DNA of 64,000 nt from Tsukamurella paurometabola DSM 20162 (GCF_000092225.1 NC_014158.1:1798001-1862000); one strand, 5' to 3'. Positions 1 through 8,201 are shown, numbered from the stretch's first letter. The notes: a model not told the origin generated them from the sequence alone. A program made the numbers and translations.

Positions 1-408
1 CCTCTTCGCCGCGAGCCCACCGAGGTGCTGTTCTACCCTGACTTCGCGCTGTGGTGCGGCACCGTCGAGTCCGCCGACTGGCATCTGCGCTACCGGGCGG
101 AAGCGGTGGTGTACGGGCACCTGCACATCCCGCGGACCATCTGGTACGACGGCGTCCGGTTCGAGGAGGTGTCGGTGGGCTACCCGCGCGAGTGGAAGCA
201 GCGAGGACTGCCCGAGCCGCTGCTGCGGCAGATCCTGCCGGCTCCCGAGTACACCGAGGAGTCGTTGGGGGAGTACGGGGTTCATTTCACGGTCGATCCC
301 GCGGAAGCCGCGAAAGCGCGGCAGCGAGCGGTGAACATGCGTGATGCGGCGCGGGCGCGGGTTGCGCAACGCCGCGCCGCACGCGAGGCTCGGAAGGTGG
401 AGGAATGA
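1..408 (+). CDS. Metallophosphoesterase, C-terminal part (gene begins before the window)
   Basis: The frame is open from the first base, so the gene starts upstream of the window and only about 135 residues are visible. The visible part has the GHLHIP motif that closes the calcineurin-like metallophosphoesterase fold (the GHxH metal-ligand motif), then a conserved tail (SVGYPREW) and a charged Arg/Ala-rich C-terminus. The stop overlaps the start of pptT by 4 nt (ATGA). In M. tuberculosis a metallophosphoesterase gene (Rv2795c) likewise precedes pptT, which supports the assignment. The substrate is not known from sequence. Confidence 0.85.
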   Translation, partial: PLRREPTEVLFYPDFALWCGTVESADWHLRYRAEAVVYGHLHIPRTIWYDGVRFEEVSVGYPREWKQRGLPEPLLRQILPAPEYTEESLGEYGVHFTVDPAEAAKARQRAVNMRDAARARVAQRRAAREARKVEE

Positions 409-1076
409 TTCTGCAGTCGATGCTGCCCCGCGGCGTGGTGGCCCGGGAGGCACAGTCCGACGTGGATGCGCCCCTGCACCCTCGTGAGGCGGCCCAGATC
501 GCGAAGGCGGTGCCCAAGCGGCAGGCTGAATATACGACGGTCCGCTACCTCGCGCGGGAGGCGTTGGGAGAGCTGGGGATCGGTGACGCGGTGCTGGTGA
601 AGGGGGAGGGCGGCGGCGTGGACTGGCCACGCAACGTGGTCGGCGCGCTCACGCATTGCGATGGTTACCGCGGTGCGGTGGTCGGTTACCGGATGGGCGT
701 GCGCACCGTCGGCATCGATGCGGAGCCGCACCTGCCCCTGCCCGATAAGGTGCTTCCCACGGTCTCCGTCGAGTCCGAACGCGAGGTGCTCGCCGGACGC
801 CCCGATGACGGCCTGCACTGGGATCGACTCCTGTTCTGCGCCAAGGAGGCCACCTACAAGGCGTGGAACCCGATCACGGGCCGGTGGCTCGGCTTCGAGG
901 ACGCCGAGATCTCCTTCGCACTCGATGACCGCACCGACGACTCCGCCGAGGGCAGGTTCTCCTCCCGCATCCTGATCGATGGGAAGGCCACGGACGGCGG
1001 TCCGCCGGTCGCCTCGTTCGACGGGCGCTGGCGCATCGTCGACGGCCTCATCGTCACCTCGATCGCGGTGGTGTGA
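405..1076 (+). CDS. pptT: 4'-phosphopantetheinyl transferase PptT (Sfp type)
   Basis: 223 aa. It transfers phosphopantetheine from CoA to carrier-protein serines of fatty-acid, polyketide and siderophore synthases, and so activates mycolate and lipid assembly lines. The two Sfp-family Mg/CoA motifs are present: VGIDAEPH near residues 102-109 and FCAKEATYKAW near 144-154. It starts inside the stop of the metallophosphoesterase gene and truB follows two bases after its stop, so the three genes look cotranscribed. The same order (Rv2795c-pptT-truB) occurs in mycobacteria. Cytosolic. Confidence 0.93.
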   Translation: MILQSMLPRGVVAREAQSDVDAPLHPREAAQIAKAVPKRQAEYTTVRYLAREALGELGIGDAVLVKGEGGGVDWPRNVVGALTHCDGYRGAVVGYRMGVRTVGIDAEPHLPLPDKVLPTVSVESEREVLAGRPDDGLHWDRLLFCAKEATYKAWNPITGRWLGFEDAEISFALDDRTDDSAEGRFSSRILIDGKATDGGPPVASFDGRWRIVDGLIVTSIAVV

Positions 1077-1077
1077 G

Positions 1078-1971
1078 GTGGCGTACCTGGAACCGGACGG
1101 CGCCGGACTGATCATCGTCGACAAGCCCGCCGGCCTCACGAGCCATGATGTGGTGGCGCGGTGCCGCCGTGCGATGGGCACCCGCAAGGTGGGCCACGCG
1201 GGCACGCTCGATCCCATGGCCACCGGCGTACTCGTGATCGGAATCGAGCGCGCCACCAAGTTGCTCGGTCATCTGGCGCTCACTACCAAGGCGTATTCGG
1301 CGACCGTCCGGTTGGGCGCCTCGACCTCGACCGACGACGCCGAAGGGGAGATCACCGGCGGCGCAGCGGCCGCGGGACTCTCCGATGCCGACGTGATCGC
1401 GGCGATGGCACCGCTCACCGGTGACATCGAGCAGGTTCCGAGCACCGTCAGCGCCATCAAGGTCGACGGTAAGCGGGCCCATCAGTTGGTGCGCGAGGGC
1501 GCCGATGTGCAGCTCACGGCGCGGCCCGTCCGGGTGGACGAGTTCGCCGCGCATGCATTCCGGCGTGACGGTGACTTCCTCGACGTCGATGTGCACGTGG
1601 AGTGTTCGTCGGGCACCTATGTCAGGGCCCTGGCTCGTGATCTGGGCGCCGCCCTCGGCGTCGGTGGACACCTGACCGCGCTGCGGCGCACCCGCGTCGG
1701 GCCGTACGGTCTCGATCTCGCTGTCACTCTGGACGAGCTGTTCGAAACACCGCGGCTGTCCTATGACATCGATGCCGCGATCGCGACGGGGTTCGCCGTC
1801 CGGGAGATCACCGATGAGCAGGCCGTCGACCTCTCGCTGGGCCGGTGGCTGGACCCGATCGGTATGCCCGGTGTGTACGCGGCCGTGGCTCCCGGTGGGC
1901 GAGCGATCGCGCTGCTCGAGGAATCAGGCAACCGGGCGAGCTCGGTCTTCGTGGTGCGCCCCTCCGCTTGA
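1078..1971 (+). CDS. truB: tRNA pseudouridine-55 synthase TruB
   Basis: 297 aa from a GTG start two bases after the pptT stop. It isomerises U55 in the T-psi-C loop of tRNA. The catalytic motif HAGTLDPMATG is near residues 40-50, with the nucleophilic Asp at about 45. The N-terminal GLIIVDKPAGLTSHD and the SSGTYVRALARDLG segment are also typical of the family. The frame stays open upstream, but that part overlaps pptT and does not resemble the family, so I chose the GTG at 1078. The last 48 bases overlap the tail of the convergent GNAT gene. Confidence 0.95.
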   Translation: MAYLEPDGAGLIIVDKPAGLTSHDVVARCRRAMGTRKVGHAGTLDPMATGVLVIGIERATKLLGHLALTTKAYSATVRLGASTSTDDAEGEITGGAAAAGLSDADVIAAMAPLTGDIEQVPSTVSAIKVDGKRAHQLVREGADVQLTARPVRVDEFAAHAFRRDGDFLDVDVHVECSSGTYVRALARDLGAALGVGGHLTALRRTRVGPYGLDLAVTLDELFETPRLSYDIDAAIATGFAVREITDEQAVDLSLGRWLDPIGMPGVYAAVAPGGRAIALLEESGNRASSVFVVRPSA

Positions 1972-3099
1972 CGCGCCGACGGACTGTTCCTGGTAACGGG
2001 TCCAGGCGGCCCGGGGGGTCGCCTCGTCGCCTCTGGTGGGCAGCGCGGTGCCTTCGGATTCGAAGCCGAGCGCGGTGAGCTGGGAAGTGGCACTCGCATG
2101 ACGGTCGGCCAACGCCAGCGTGAGCCGCCGGGTGTCCTGGCGGTCGGCGAGGGCGCGACAGGCGGCGACGAGTGCCGCGACCGCGGCCTGCGGCTGCTCC
2201 TCGTCGCGCAGGCGATCGATGACTTCCGTCGTCGAGGTGCCCGGATCGCCGTGCACCTCCACCTGGCCCATCTGCGTACCGTCGACGGTCACTGTGTAAT
2301 ACCCGCTCGGGTCGAAGGTGAACTCGATGTCGTGCCCGTTCTGGGCCGAGTGGGTGGGGAGGAGTCGAGCTGTCTCGACCGCTCTCGGACGCAGGCCGGC
2401 GCGCGCCCGGCGTACACCCACGCGGGCAAGGCCCAGCAGGACCTCCGGCGAGGGGGCGATGGTGCGGCGTGGCCGGATCGGCTCCGGGTTGAACGAGGAC
2501 ACGATCTTCGCCAGCATGCTTCTCGACTCGAGGCTGTTGGCGAGGGCGTACACGGTGTGGTCGATGGGGTGACCGTTGTACTCGCGCAGGCCTCGTTGGT
2601 CTTGCACCCAGGTGAACCCGCTGGCCTTCGCCAGCGCGATGGCAGGCGCATTCGTCACCGCCAGTGGTGCCGTGATGTAGCGCAGGTGTGGATTGAGGCG
2701 GAGAACCTCGAGTACGCACATTGCTGACATCCACCGCGCGATCACGGCCGAGTCATCCAGGCCGGCGATCCACGTGGAGACTTCGGCGTGGCCGGTGCGC
2801 GGATCCGGGCCCGCATAGGTTTGCTGACCGACCATCCGATCGGAGTCGCCGTCGTCGACCATCAGCACCCGGGAGAGTGGGACGCCGGCGCCCGAGCGCG
2901 CGGCCAGCCAGGTGTGCGCCCACTCGGCGGCGGAGTGCGCCGCCTCCCAGTCGGAGTGCGGGCTGCCGAATGCGGGACGCAACCGATCCTCGTGCTCGAG
3001 ATTGGTGCGACGCCATGCCTTGGCGTCGGACAAACGGGGGGCTCGGAGTTCGACGACGCGGTCGCCGACGCGGAAACGTCCGGAGTAGGGGCTCAACAT
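1924..3099 (-). CDS. GNAT-family acetyltransferase with a second GNAT-like C-terminal half
   Basis: 391 aa. Residues about 15-180 look like a RimJ/RimL-type N-acetyltransferase: RAPRLSDAKAW at the start, then a Val/Leu-rich acetyl-CoA strand region, then NAPAIALAKASGF, which matches the N-x-x-S/A-x-x-x-x-x-K-x-G-F ending of the fold. Residues about 230-380 may be a degenerate second GNAT half (ADRHASATSQLTALGFESEG). The substrate is unknown. It converges on truB with a 48-bp overlap. A TAACAT element lies 7 nt before the ATG on the reverse strand, with no Shine-Dalgarno sequence, so a leaderless mRNA is likely. Confidence 0.75.
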   Translation of the reverse strand: MLSPYSGRFRVGDRVVELRAPRLSDAKAWRRTNLEHEDRLRPAFGSPHSDWEAAHSAAEWAHTWLAARSGAGVPLSRVLMVDDGDSDRMVGQQTYAGPDPRTGHAEVSTWIAGLDDSAVIARWMSAMCVLEVLRLNPHLRYITAPLAVTNAPAIALAKASGFTWVQDQRGLREYNGHPIDHTVYALANSLESRSMLAKIVSSFNPEPIRPRRTIAPSPEVLLGLARVGVRRARAGLRPRAVETARLLPTHSAQNGHDIEFTFDPSGYYTVTVDGTQMGQVEVHGDPGTSTTEVIDRLRDEEQPQAAVAALVAACRALADRQDTRRLTLALADRHASATSQLTALGFESEGTALPTRGDEATPRAAWTRYQEQSVGASSGGAHHEDRARPVA

Positions 3100-3106
3100 T
3101 CCAGGT

Positions 3107-3112
3107 ATGTTA
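3107..3112 (-). promoter_or_regulatory. Leaderless-type -10 element of the GNAT gene
   Basis: Read on the reverse strand, TAACAT is followed by 7 nt and then the ATG at 3099. No ribosome-binding site fits between them. Confidence 0.5.
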
Positions 3113-3177
3113 TTGCAACATCAGCGCAATGGAGGTGTCGGTATGGCGAAAAGTTGAGGCACTGGAATTCAGGTGCC

Positions 3178-4299
3178 TCACACGCCGGGGATGGGCTGGG
3201 GCCCGGTGTACCGCGCGGACGGCCGAATGATTTTACCGTCCCGGGCCTGCTCCAGGACGTTCGCGGTCCAACCGACCGCCCGCGCGACGGCGAAGGTCGG
3301 CGTGAACATGGTGGGTGGCAAGCCCGCTTCGCTCATCACCACGCCGGCGTAGTACTCGACGTTCGCGTACAGCCAACGCCCTGGTTTGAGCTCGTTGATC
3401 GCTGCTTCGATCTCGCGCTCCACGGCCGTCGCGCGGCGCACCAGCGCGCTGTCATAACTCAGGGCGACCTGCTTGAGCAGTTCTGATCGCGGGTCATGGG
3501 TGCGGTACACGGCGTGACCGAAGCCCATGATCACGTCGCCGTTGGCGACGCGCTCGCGGACCCAGGCTCGGGTGTTCGACGGGTCGCCGATGGCGTCCAG
3601 AGAGGCGAGAGCCCGGCTCGGAGCGCCGCCGTGCAGTGGCCCGAGGAAGGCGCCCACCGCCCCCAGGATGCAGGACGCCATATCGGAGCCGGCGGAGGCG
3701 ATCACGCGCCCGGCGAACGTCGACGCATTGAAACCGTGGTCGATGGTCGCCACCAGGTAGGTCTGGACGGCAGCGACGTCGCGGGCGGCGCAGCCCCCGG
3801 TGGCCATCCGGAGGTAGTCCGCGGCGTGTCCCGCGGACGGATCCGGTTCGAGCACGTCCGTTCCGGACGCCAGACGGTGCGCCGCGGCCAGGATCGTGGG
3901 GAAGACGGCTGCGTAGCGCAGCGCCGCGTCGCGTCGGTCCTCCTCCTGCAGGTCGAGGAGGGGAAGGTCGGCGAGGCCCACTGCGGAGATTGCAACGCGT
4001 AGAGCCCGGAGGGGATCGGTGCCGTCGGTGACCGTGGCGCGGAGGAGGTCGACGATCCTGCCTGGAATAGTCCGCAGCTCGCCGACGCGGCGGCTGAACT
4101 CGGCGGATTCCTCGGTGGTGGGCAATGCCCCGTACATCATCAGGTGCCAGACGTCCTCGAACGTCCGGGTGCGGGCGAGCACGGTGGCATCGCGATCGCG
4201 GTAGTGGAAGAAGCCCTGTTCGCCGCGCACGTCACCCAACTCGGTGTCGGCGACGACGACGTTCTTGAGCCCGCGCGGAGCGGTGATCGCAGTGGTCAT
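3178..4299 (-). CDS. Citrate synthase (citrate synthase 2 / methylcitrate synthase family)
   Basis: 373 aa. It condenses oxaloacetate with acetyl-CoA, or propionyl-CoA if it is a methylcitrate synthase. The family active-site positions are visible: His223 in GPLHGGAP, His262 in MGFGHAVYR, and the acidic position in NVEYYAG (Glu315; many citrate synthases have Asp here). The PSARYTGP C-terminus is typical of the short type-I enzymes. It is divergent from a second citrate-synthase-like gene that has a DNA-binding domain, with palindromes in between, so it may be controlled by that protein. Sequence alone does not separate citrate from methylcitrate synthase. Confidence 0.88.
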   Translation of the reverse strand: MTTAITAPRGLKNVVVADTELGDVRGEQGFFHYRDRDATVLARTRTFEDVWHLMMYGALPTTEESAEFSRRVGELRTIPGRIVDLLRATVTDGTDPLRALRVAISAVGLADLPLLDLQEEDRRDAALRYAAVFPTILAAAHRLASGTDVLEPDPSAGHAADYLRMATGGCAARDVAAVQTYLVATIDHGFNASTFAGRVIASAGSDMASCILGAVGAFLGPLHGGAPSRALASLDAIGDPSNTRAWVRERVANGDVIMGFGHAVYRTHDPRSELLKQVALSYDSALVRRATAVEREIEAAINELKPGRWLYANVEYYAGVVMSEAGLPPTMFTPTFAVARAVGWTANVLEQARDGKIIRPSARYTGPQPIPGV

Positions 4300-4316
4300 G
4301 TCCTGAGTGTGTCGAT

Positions 4317-4350
4317 GTTGATCAACCCTCGCAATGTTGATTGAATCAAC
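4317..4350. promoter_or_regulatory. Two palindromes between divergent citrate synthase genes (probable operator)
   Basis: GTTGATCAAC (4317-4326) is a perfect palindrome. GTTGATTGAATCAAC (4336-4350) is a perfect 15-mer palindrome with the same GTTGAT/ATCAAC half-sites. They are 19 bp apart start to start, about two helical turns, which suits cooperative binding of a dimeric regulator on one DNA face. They occupy the gap between the start of the reverse-strand citrate synthase (4299) and the likely GTG start (4353) of the HTH-citrate synthase. Binding here could control both genes. Confidence 0.7.
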
Positions 4351-4352
4351 CC

Positions 4353-5426
4353 GTGGACGCCTGGATCACCACGTCCGAGGCCGCGCAGCGACTCGGCGTC
4401 AAGCGCAGCACGCTGTACTCCTATGTGAGCCGCGGCGTGCTCCTCTCCCGACGCATGCCCGGCCAGGCGGAGTCCTTGTTCGACCGCACCCAGGTCGATT
4501 CTCTGGCCGCCGCCAAATCCGACGGTCGCCGTGAGGCAGACCGACTTCTGCGCTTCCGGGCGGTGACGACTCGGGTGTCCGCGCTGCGTGAGGACCGCCT
4601 GTTCCTACGCGGGCGCGGTATCGAATCCGTCTGTGCGGATCTGAATTTCGACGGCGCTGCCCGGTTCGTCCTGGAGGCCGACGTGGTGGTGCCGCCGCCG
4701 ACGGTCGATCTCGACGTGGCGCGGGCCGTCGGGCTGGAGCGGCGGATCCCGCTCGCCGTCGCGCTCCTCGCCGCGCACGATCCACTGCGCGCCGATCGCT
4801 CGGCGATCCCGGAGCGTGCGCTCGGACTGCTCCCGGTGCTCGCCGACCTGGTGCCCGAGGTGCGACTCGATCATCCGTGGATCGATGCGATCGCCACCTG
4901 TCTGATCGACAACGGTCTCGCCGCGTCGACCACCGCGGCCCGCGTCGCCGCGTCCGCGCGAGCCGGACTGCTGGATGCATTGGTGGCGGGCTACGGCGCG
5001 ATGTCGGGGCCGCTGCACGGCGGCGCGCCGCTCGCCGCGTACCGGCTGCTGGAACGCGTGCTCCGCGGCGACGATGTGGCCGACGTGATTGCTGAATCCT
5101 CGTCGGCTGGCGTTATTCCCGGATTCGGGCACATCATCTACCGGGACCACGATCCGCGGGCGACGGTGGTACTGGATCGGGTGCGTGCCGAGGAGCCCGA
5201 TGCGCCTGCACTCGCAGCACTGACCGAGGTGGCGGCACGAGTCGAGCGGCGGATCAATATCGATCTCGCGAGTGCGGTCGTCGCCCTCACGCTGGGGCTG
5301 CCGCCGCAGACCGGTGAGGTGCTGTTCCAGTACGGGCGCACCGTGGGAATGGCGGCGCATATCGCCGAGGAGTACGACGAGGCGCCGCTGCGCTGGCGCG
5401 GTGGTAACGGCAGGAGTGAGCGATGA
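4353..5426 (+). CDS. Citrate synthase-like protein with N-terminal helix-turn-helix
   Basis: 357 aa from GTG 4353. A TTG at 4341 is in frame but lies inside the 15-bp palindrome, so I prefer the GTG. Residues about 3-50 form a MerR/excisionase-type HTH (WITTSEAAQRLGVKRSTLYSY). From about residue 75 the protein is citrate-synthase-like and keeps the active-site positions: His about 222 (GPLHGGAP), His about 260 (PGFGHIIYR) and Asp about 304 (RRINIDLA). A DNA-binding module on an apparently competent enzyme fold suggests either a metabolite-sensing regulator or a trigger enzyme acting on the adjacent palindromes. The stop overlaps the next ATG by 4 nt. Confidence 0.85.
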   Translation: MDAWITTSEAAQRLGVKRSTLYSYVSRGVLLSRRMPGQAESLFDRTQVDSLAAAKSDGRREADRLLRFRAVTTRVSALREDRLFLRGRGIESVCADLNFDGAARFVLEADVVVPPPTVDLDVARAVGLERRIPLAVALLAAHDPLRADRSAIPERALGLLPVLADLVPEVRLDHPWIDAIATCLIDNGLAASTTAARVAASARAGLLDALVAGYGAMSGPLHGGAPLAAYRLLERVLRGDDVADVIAESSSAGVIPGFGHIIYRDHDPRATVVLDRVRAEEPDAPALAALTEVAARVERRINIDLASAVVALTLGLPPQTGEVLFQYGRTVGMAAHIAEEYDEAPLRWRGGNGRSER

Positions 5427-6094
5427 CCGAATTGGCCGACCGAATCCGGGCCGAACTCCGCGCTGCCGCGGATGCCGATCGCGCGCCGAAGATGCAGGCG
5501 TACATGAAGTCCGAGATGCCCTTCCTCGGTGTACCAGCGCCGCTCGCCCGGTCGATCACCGGCGCCGCGCGGCGCGCGCATCCGCCTGCCGGTCTCGACG
5601 AGTTGCTGGTGACCGTTGAGGATCTCTGGGACGGTGCCGAATTCCGCGAGGAGCGGTATGCCGCGCAGCATCTGATGCGCGACCGGCTGACGAGGGGAGT
5701 GCTAGAACTGCTTCCGCTGCACGAGAAGATCGCGGTGACGGGCGCCTGGTGGGACCACGTCGATGAAGTAGCACGGCATATCGCGGACCTCCACGACGAG
5801 TATCCCGCTGAGACCGCCGACGCGGTGCGGCGATGGAGCCTGGGTGAGAACCTGTGGTTGCGCAGGTTGGCGATCATCTCGCAACTAAGCCGGAAGGACC
5901 GGCTCGATACCGGCGTGCTGACCGAGGTGATCGAGCCGGCTCTCTCCGAGCCGGAGTTCTTCCTCCGCAAGGCGATCGGGTGGGCACTGCGCGAGCACGC
6001 CAAGACTGATCCCGATTGGGTGCGAGCCTACGTCTGCGACCATGAGGACGTGCTCAGCGGGCTCTCCAGGCGTGAGGCGCTCAAGAACCTGTGA
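5423..6094 (+). CDS. DNA alkylation repair protein (AlkD-like HEAT-repeat glycosylase)
   Basis: 223 aa. AlkD-family enzymes remove alkylated purines (N3/N7) using a curved HEAT-repeat fold. Family hallmarks visible are PKMQAYMKSEMPFLGVP near the N-terminus, the AWWDHVDEVA segment with the Trp/Asp catalytic region, LWLRRLAIISQL, and EPEFFLRKAIGWALREHAKTDP at the C-terminal side. It overlaps the HTH-citrate synthase by ATGA, so it is translationally coupled. The functional link between the two is unclear. It converges on mntR with a 6-bp gap. Confidence 0.9.
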   Translation: MTELADRIRAELRAAADADRAPKMQAYMKSEMPFLGVPAPLARSITGAARRAHPPAGLDELLVTVEDLWDGAEFREERYAAQHLMRDRLTRGVLELLPLHEKIAVTGAWWDHVDEVARHIADLHDEYPAETADAVRRWSLGENLWLRRLAIISQLSRKDRLDTGVLTEVIEPALSEPEFFLRKAIGWALREHAKTDPDWVRAYVCDHEDVLSGLSRREALKNL

Positions 6095-6100
6095 CAGCGG

Positions 6101-6799
6101 TCAGTCGCGGACCCAGATCGACTGGGCGGCCACATCGCCCAGGTCGAGCGGCGCACCGTCGTTGACGGTGACCGCCACCGTCCCGAGGAACTTGCGCAGC
6201 TCCACGACCTCGATCCGGGCGTCCGGCGAGATTCCCACATCCTGGAAGTACCGGAGCATCTCGGGGTCGGCGTCCGAGATGCGCGCGACGGTGCACGTCG
6301 CCCCGGCGTCGAGTTCGGAGAGCAGCCGGGCATCGGGTGTGGGAACGGTGCCATCGGGCTGGGGGATCGGGTCGCCGTGCGGGTCACGCTCGGGGAACCC
6401 GAGTCGCTCGTCGAGGCGCGCCAGGAATCTTTCGGAGACGGCGTGTTCGAGCACCTCCGCCTCGTCGTGCACCTCGTCCCAGCCGTACCCGAGCTCCGAG
6501 ACCAGGAAGGTCTCCAAGAGGCGGTGCCGCCGGACCATCGCCGTGGCTGCGGCCCGACCCTCGTCGGTGAGCGTGACGGCGCCGTACTTCGCGTGATTGA
6601 CCAGTCCCTGGTCGGCGAGCTTGCGGATGGCCTCGGACGCGGTGGAGGCGGACACACCGAGCGCATCGGCCAACGACTTGGTGCTGACCTTGACATCCGC
6701 CCACTCCTGGGCGGTCCAGATCTGCTTCAGGTAGTCCTGTGTGACCGCGGACAGCTCGCCGACGGGCCGGGGCGACTCAGACAGGGGAGGCTTACTCAC
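6101..6799 (-). CDS. mntR: DtxR-family manganese-responsive repressor MntR
   Basis: 232 aa from GTG 6799. It has an N-terminal winged helix (VSTKSLADALGVSASTASEAIRKL), then the DtxR dimer/metal domain with HRLLETFL and WDEVHDEAEVLEH, then a C-terminal FeoA/SH3-like domain (SPDARIEVVELRKF). The position that is Cys in IdeR (EACRWEH) is Glu here (EAEVLEH), which points to Mn rather than Fe. The matching mycobacterial gene is Rv2788, also near ribF-rpsO. It is divergent from ribF. A TATGGT element 6 nt before the GTG suggests leaderless transcription. The window also holds a Mn riboswitch ahead of terC, so Mn handling is represented twice. Confidence 0.9.
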   Translation of the reverse strand: MSKPPLSESPRPVGELSAVTQDYLKQIWTAQEWADVKVSTKSLADALGVSASTASEAIRKLADQGLVNHAKYGAVTLTDEGRAAATAMVRRHRLLETFLVSELGYGWDEVHDEAEVLEHAVSERFLARLDERLGFPERDPHGDPIPQPDGTVPTPDARLLSELDAGATCTVARISDADPEMLRYFQDVGISPDARIEVVELRKFLGTVAVTVNDGAPLDLGDVAAQSIWVRD

Positions 6800-6805
6800 G
6801 CGTCC

Positions 6806-6827
6806 ACCATAGGCCGTCCGATAGGGT
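6806..6827. promoter_or_regulatory. Divergent leaderless -10 elements of mntR and ribF
   Basis: On the reverse strand TATGGT (6806-6811) lies 6 nt from the mntR GTG. On the forward strand TAGGGT (6822-6827) lies 6 nt from the ribF GTG. The whole gap between the starts is 34 bp, too small for untranslated leaders. Confidence 0.6.
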
Positions 6828-6833
6828 GAGTGC

Positions 6834-7796
6834 GTGCTTCGCTGGCGAGGGCTCAATGACGTTCCCGCGGACTGGGGACGCTGTGTGGTGACGATCGGCG
6901 TGTTCGACGGTGTACACCGCGGCCATGCCCAACTGATCGCACGCGCGACCGCGGAGGCTCACGAACGTGGCCTCCCGGCGGTCCTGATGACCTTCGACCC
7001 GCATCCCGCCGAGGTGGTGCGGCCCGGATCGCACCCGCCTCAGCTCACCACGCTCACCCGGCGCGCCGAACTCGCTGAGGAGCTCGGCATCGATGTCTTC
7101 TGCGTGATGCCCTTCACCGCCACCGTCATGGCACAGCCCGCCGAAGACTTCGTGCATTCGGTGCTGGTGGAGCGGCTGCACGCCGCTGCGGTCGTGGTGG
7201 GCGACAACTTCACCTTCGGCAACCGCGCTCTGGGCAACGTCGAGATGCTCGGCCGGCTCGGCCAGAAGTTCGGTTTCTCGGTCGATTCGGTGCCCCTGCT
7301 CACCGAGCACGCGGTGACGTATTCGTCGACCTACATCCGCTCCTGCGTGGACGCCGGTGATGTCAAGGCTGCCGCCGAGGCCCTGGGGCGCCCGCATCGC
7401 GTGGAGGGGGTCGTGGTCCGCGGTGACGGACGAGGCCGCGAGCTCGGCTTCCCGACCGCCAACGTCGCCCCGCCGATGTTCGCCGCGATCCCCGCCGACG
7501 GCGTGTACGCCGCGTGGTTCACCGTGCTCGGTGCCGGACCGGTGGTCGGCCAGGTGACGCCGGGGGAGCGGTACCCCGCGGCAGTGTCCGTGGGCAGCAA
7601 TCCCACGTTCTCCGGGCGAACTCGCACCGTCGAGGCCTTCGTCCTGGACACCTCCGCCGATCTCTACGGCCAGCACGTGGCGGTCGATTTCGTGGAACGC
7701 GTGCGAGGTATGGAGAGGTTCGAGTCCATCGACGATCTGCTCACGGCGATGGGCGGCGACGTGGAGCGCACACGGGCGATTCTGGGAATCGCCTGA
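6834..7796 (+). CDS. ribF: Bifunctional riboflavin kinase / FAD synthetase
   Basis: 320 aa from GTG. It makes FMN and FAD. The N-terminal FMN adenylyltransferase domain carries TIGVFDGVHRGHAQLI (HxGH-type nucleotidyltransferase motif), FDPHPAEVV, and YSSTYIRSCVDAGDV. The C-terminal riboflavin kinase domain starts near residue 185 and has RGRELGFPTANV and VSVGSNPTF. Length is normal. In mycobacteria it also precedes rpsO. It appears leaderless (TAGGGT then 6 nt then GTG). Cytosolic. Confidence 0.95.
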   Translation: MLRWRGLNDVPADWGRCVVTIGVFDGVHRGHAQLIARATAEAHERGLPAVLMTFDPHPAEVVRPGSHPPQLTTLTRRAELAEELGIDVFCVMPFTATVMAQPAEDFVHSVLVERLHAAAVVVGDNFTFGNRALGNVEMLGRLGQKFGFSVDSVPLLTEHAVTYSSTYIRSCVDAGDVKAAAEALGRPHRVEGVVVRGDGRGRELGFPTANVAPPMFAAIPADGVYAAWFTVLGAGPVVGQVTPGERYPAAVSVGSNPTFSGRTRTVEAFVLDTSADLYGQHVAVDFVERVRGMERFESIDDLLTAMGGDVERTRAILGIA

Positions 7797-7803
7797 CCTC
7801 TGG

Positions 7804-7809
7804 TAACGT
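7804..7809 (+). promoter_or_regulatory. Possible -10 of rpsO
   Basis: TAACGT lies just after the ribF stop. A start site near 7816 would give rpsO a leader of about 70 nt, in contrast to the leaderless genes nearby. Confidence 0.3.
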
Positions 7810-7883
7810 GGTCGTTCGTGCCTGCTGTGGTTCGCGGCGGCGGTACGGATGTTGACGACGCGATACTGAGAAGGAGCCTATCC

Positions 7884-8153
7884 ATGTCGCTCACCACTGA
7901 GCAGAAGAAGTCGATCCTCGCCGAGTACGGCCTGCACGAGGGCGACACCGGTTCGCCCGAGGCCCAGGTCGCGCTGCTCACCAAGCGCATCGTCGATCTC
8001 ACCGAGCACCTCAAGCAGCACAAGCACGATCACCACAGCCGCCGCGGCCTGCTGCTGCTGGTCGGCCGTCGTCGTCGCCTGCTGAAGTACGTCGCCTCGG
8101 TCGACATCAACCGTTACCGCTCGCTCATCGAGCGCCTCGGCCTGCGCCGCTAA
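7884..8153 (+). CDS. rpsO: 30S ribosomal protein S15
   Basis: 89 aa. It binds 16S rRNA and nucleates the central domain of the small subunit. The sequence shows the full S15 fold, including [42 protein letters not shown] and [12 protein letters not shown]. The ATG at 7884 has a clear ribosome-binding site AAGGAG (7871-7876). An upstream in-frame ATG lacks S15 similarity. A strong intrinsic terminator follows. In mycobacteria rpsO lies close upstream of gpsI; here about 6 kb of other genes intervene. Confidence 0.97.
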   Translation: MSLTTEQKKSILAEYGLHEGDTGSPEAQVALLTKRIVDLTEHLKQHKHDHHSRRGLLLLVGRRRRLLKYVASVDINRYRSLIERLGLRR

Positions 8154-8164
8154 GAACGTCCTCA

Positions 8165-8201
8165 CCGACGGCCCGCCCCATTGATCGGGGCGGGCCGTCG
8201 G
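8165..8201 (+). terminator. Intrinsic terminator after rpsO
   Basis: A perfect 15-bp stem, CCGACGGCCCGCCCC (8165-8179) with GGGGCGGGCCGTCGG (8187-8201), has a 7-nt loop and begins 12 nt after the rpsO stop. There is almost no U-tract, as is common for GC-rich actinobacterial terminators. Confidence 0.85.

Noticed and set aside
3340-3370. Glu in place of the catalytic Asp in the reverse-strand citrate synthase
   Set aside because: The NVE variant occurs in other short bacterial citrate synthases, including mycobacterial CitA and, as I recall, B. subtilis CitZ, so it is not evidence of inactivation.
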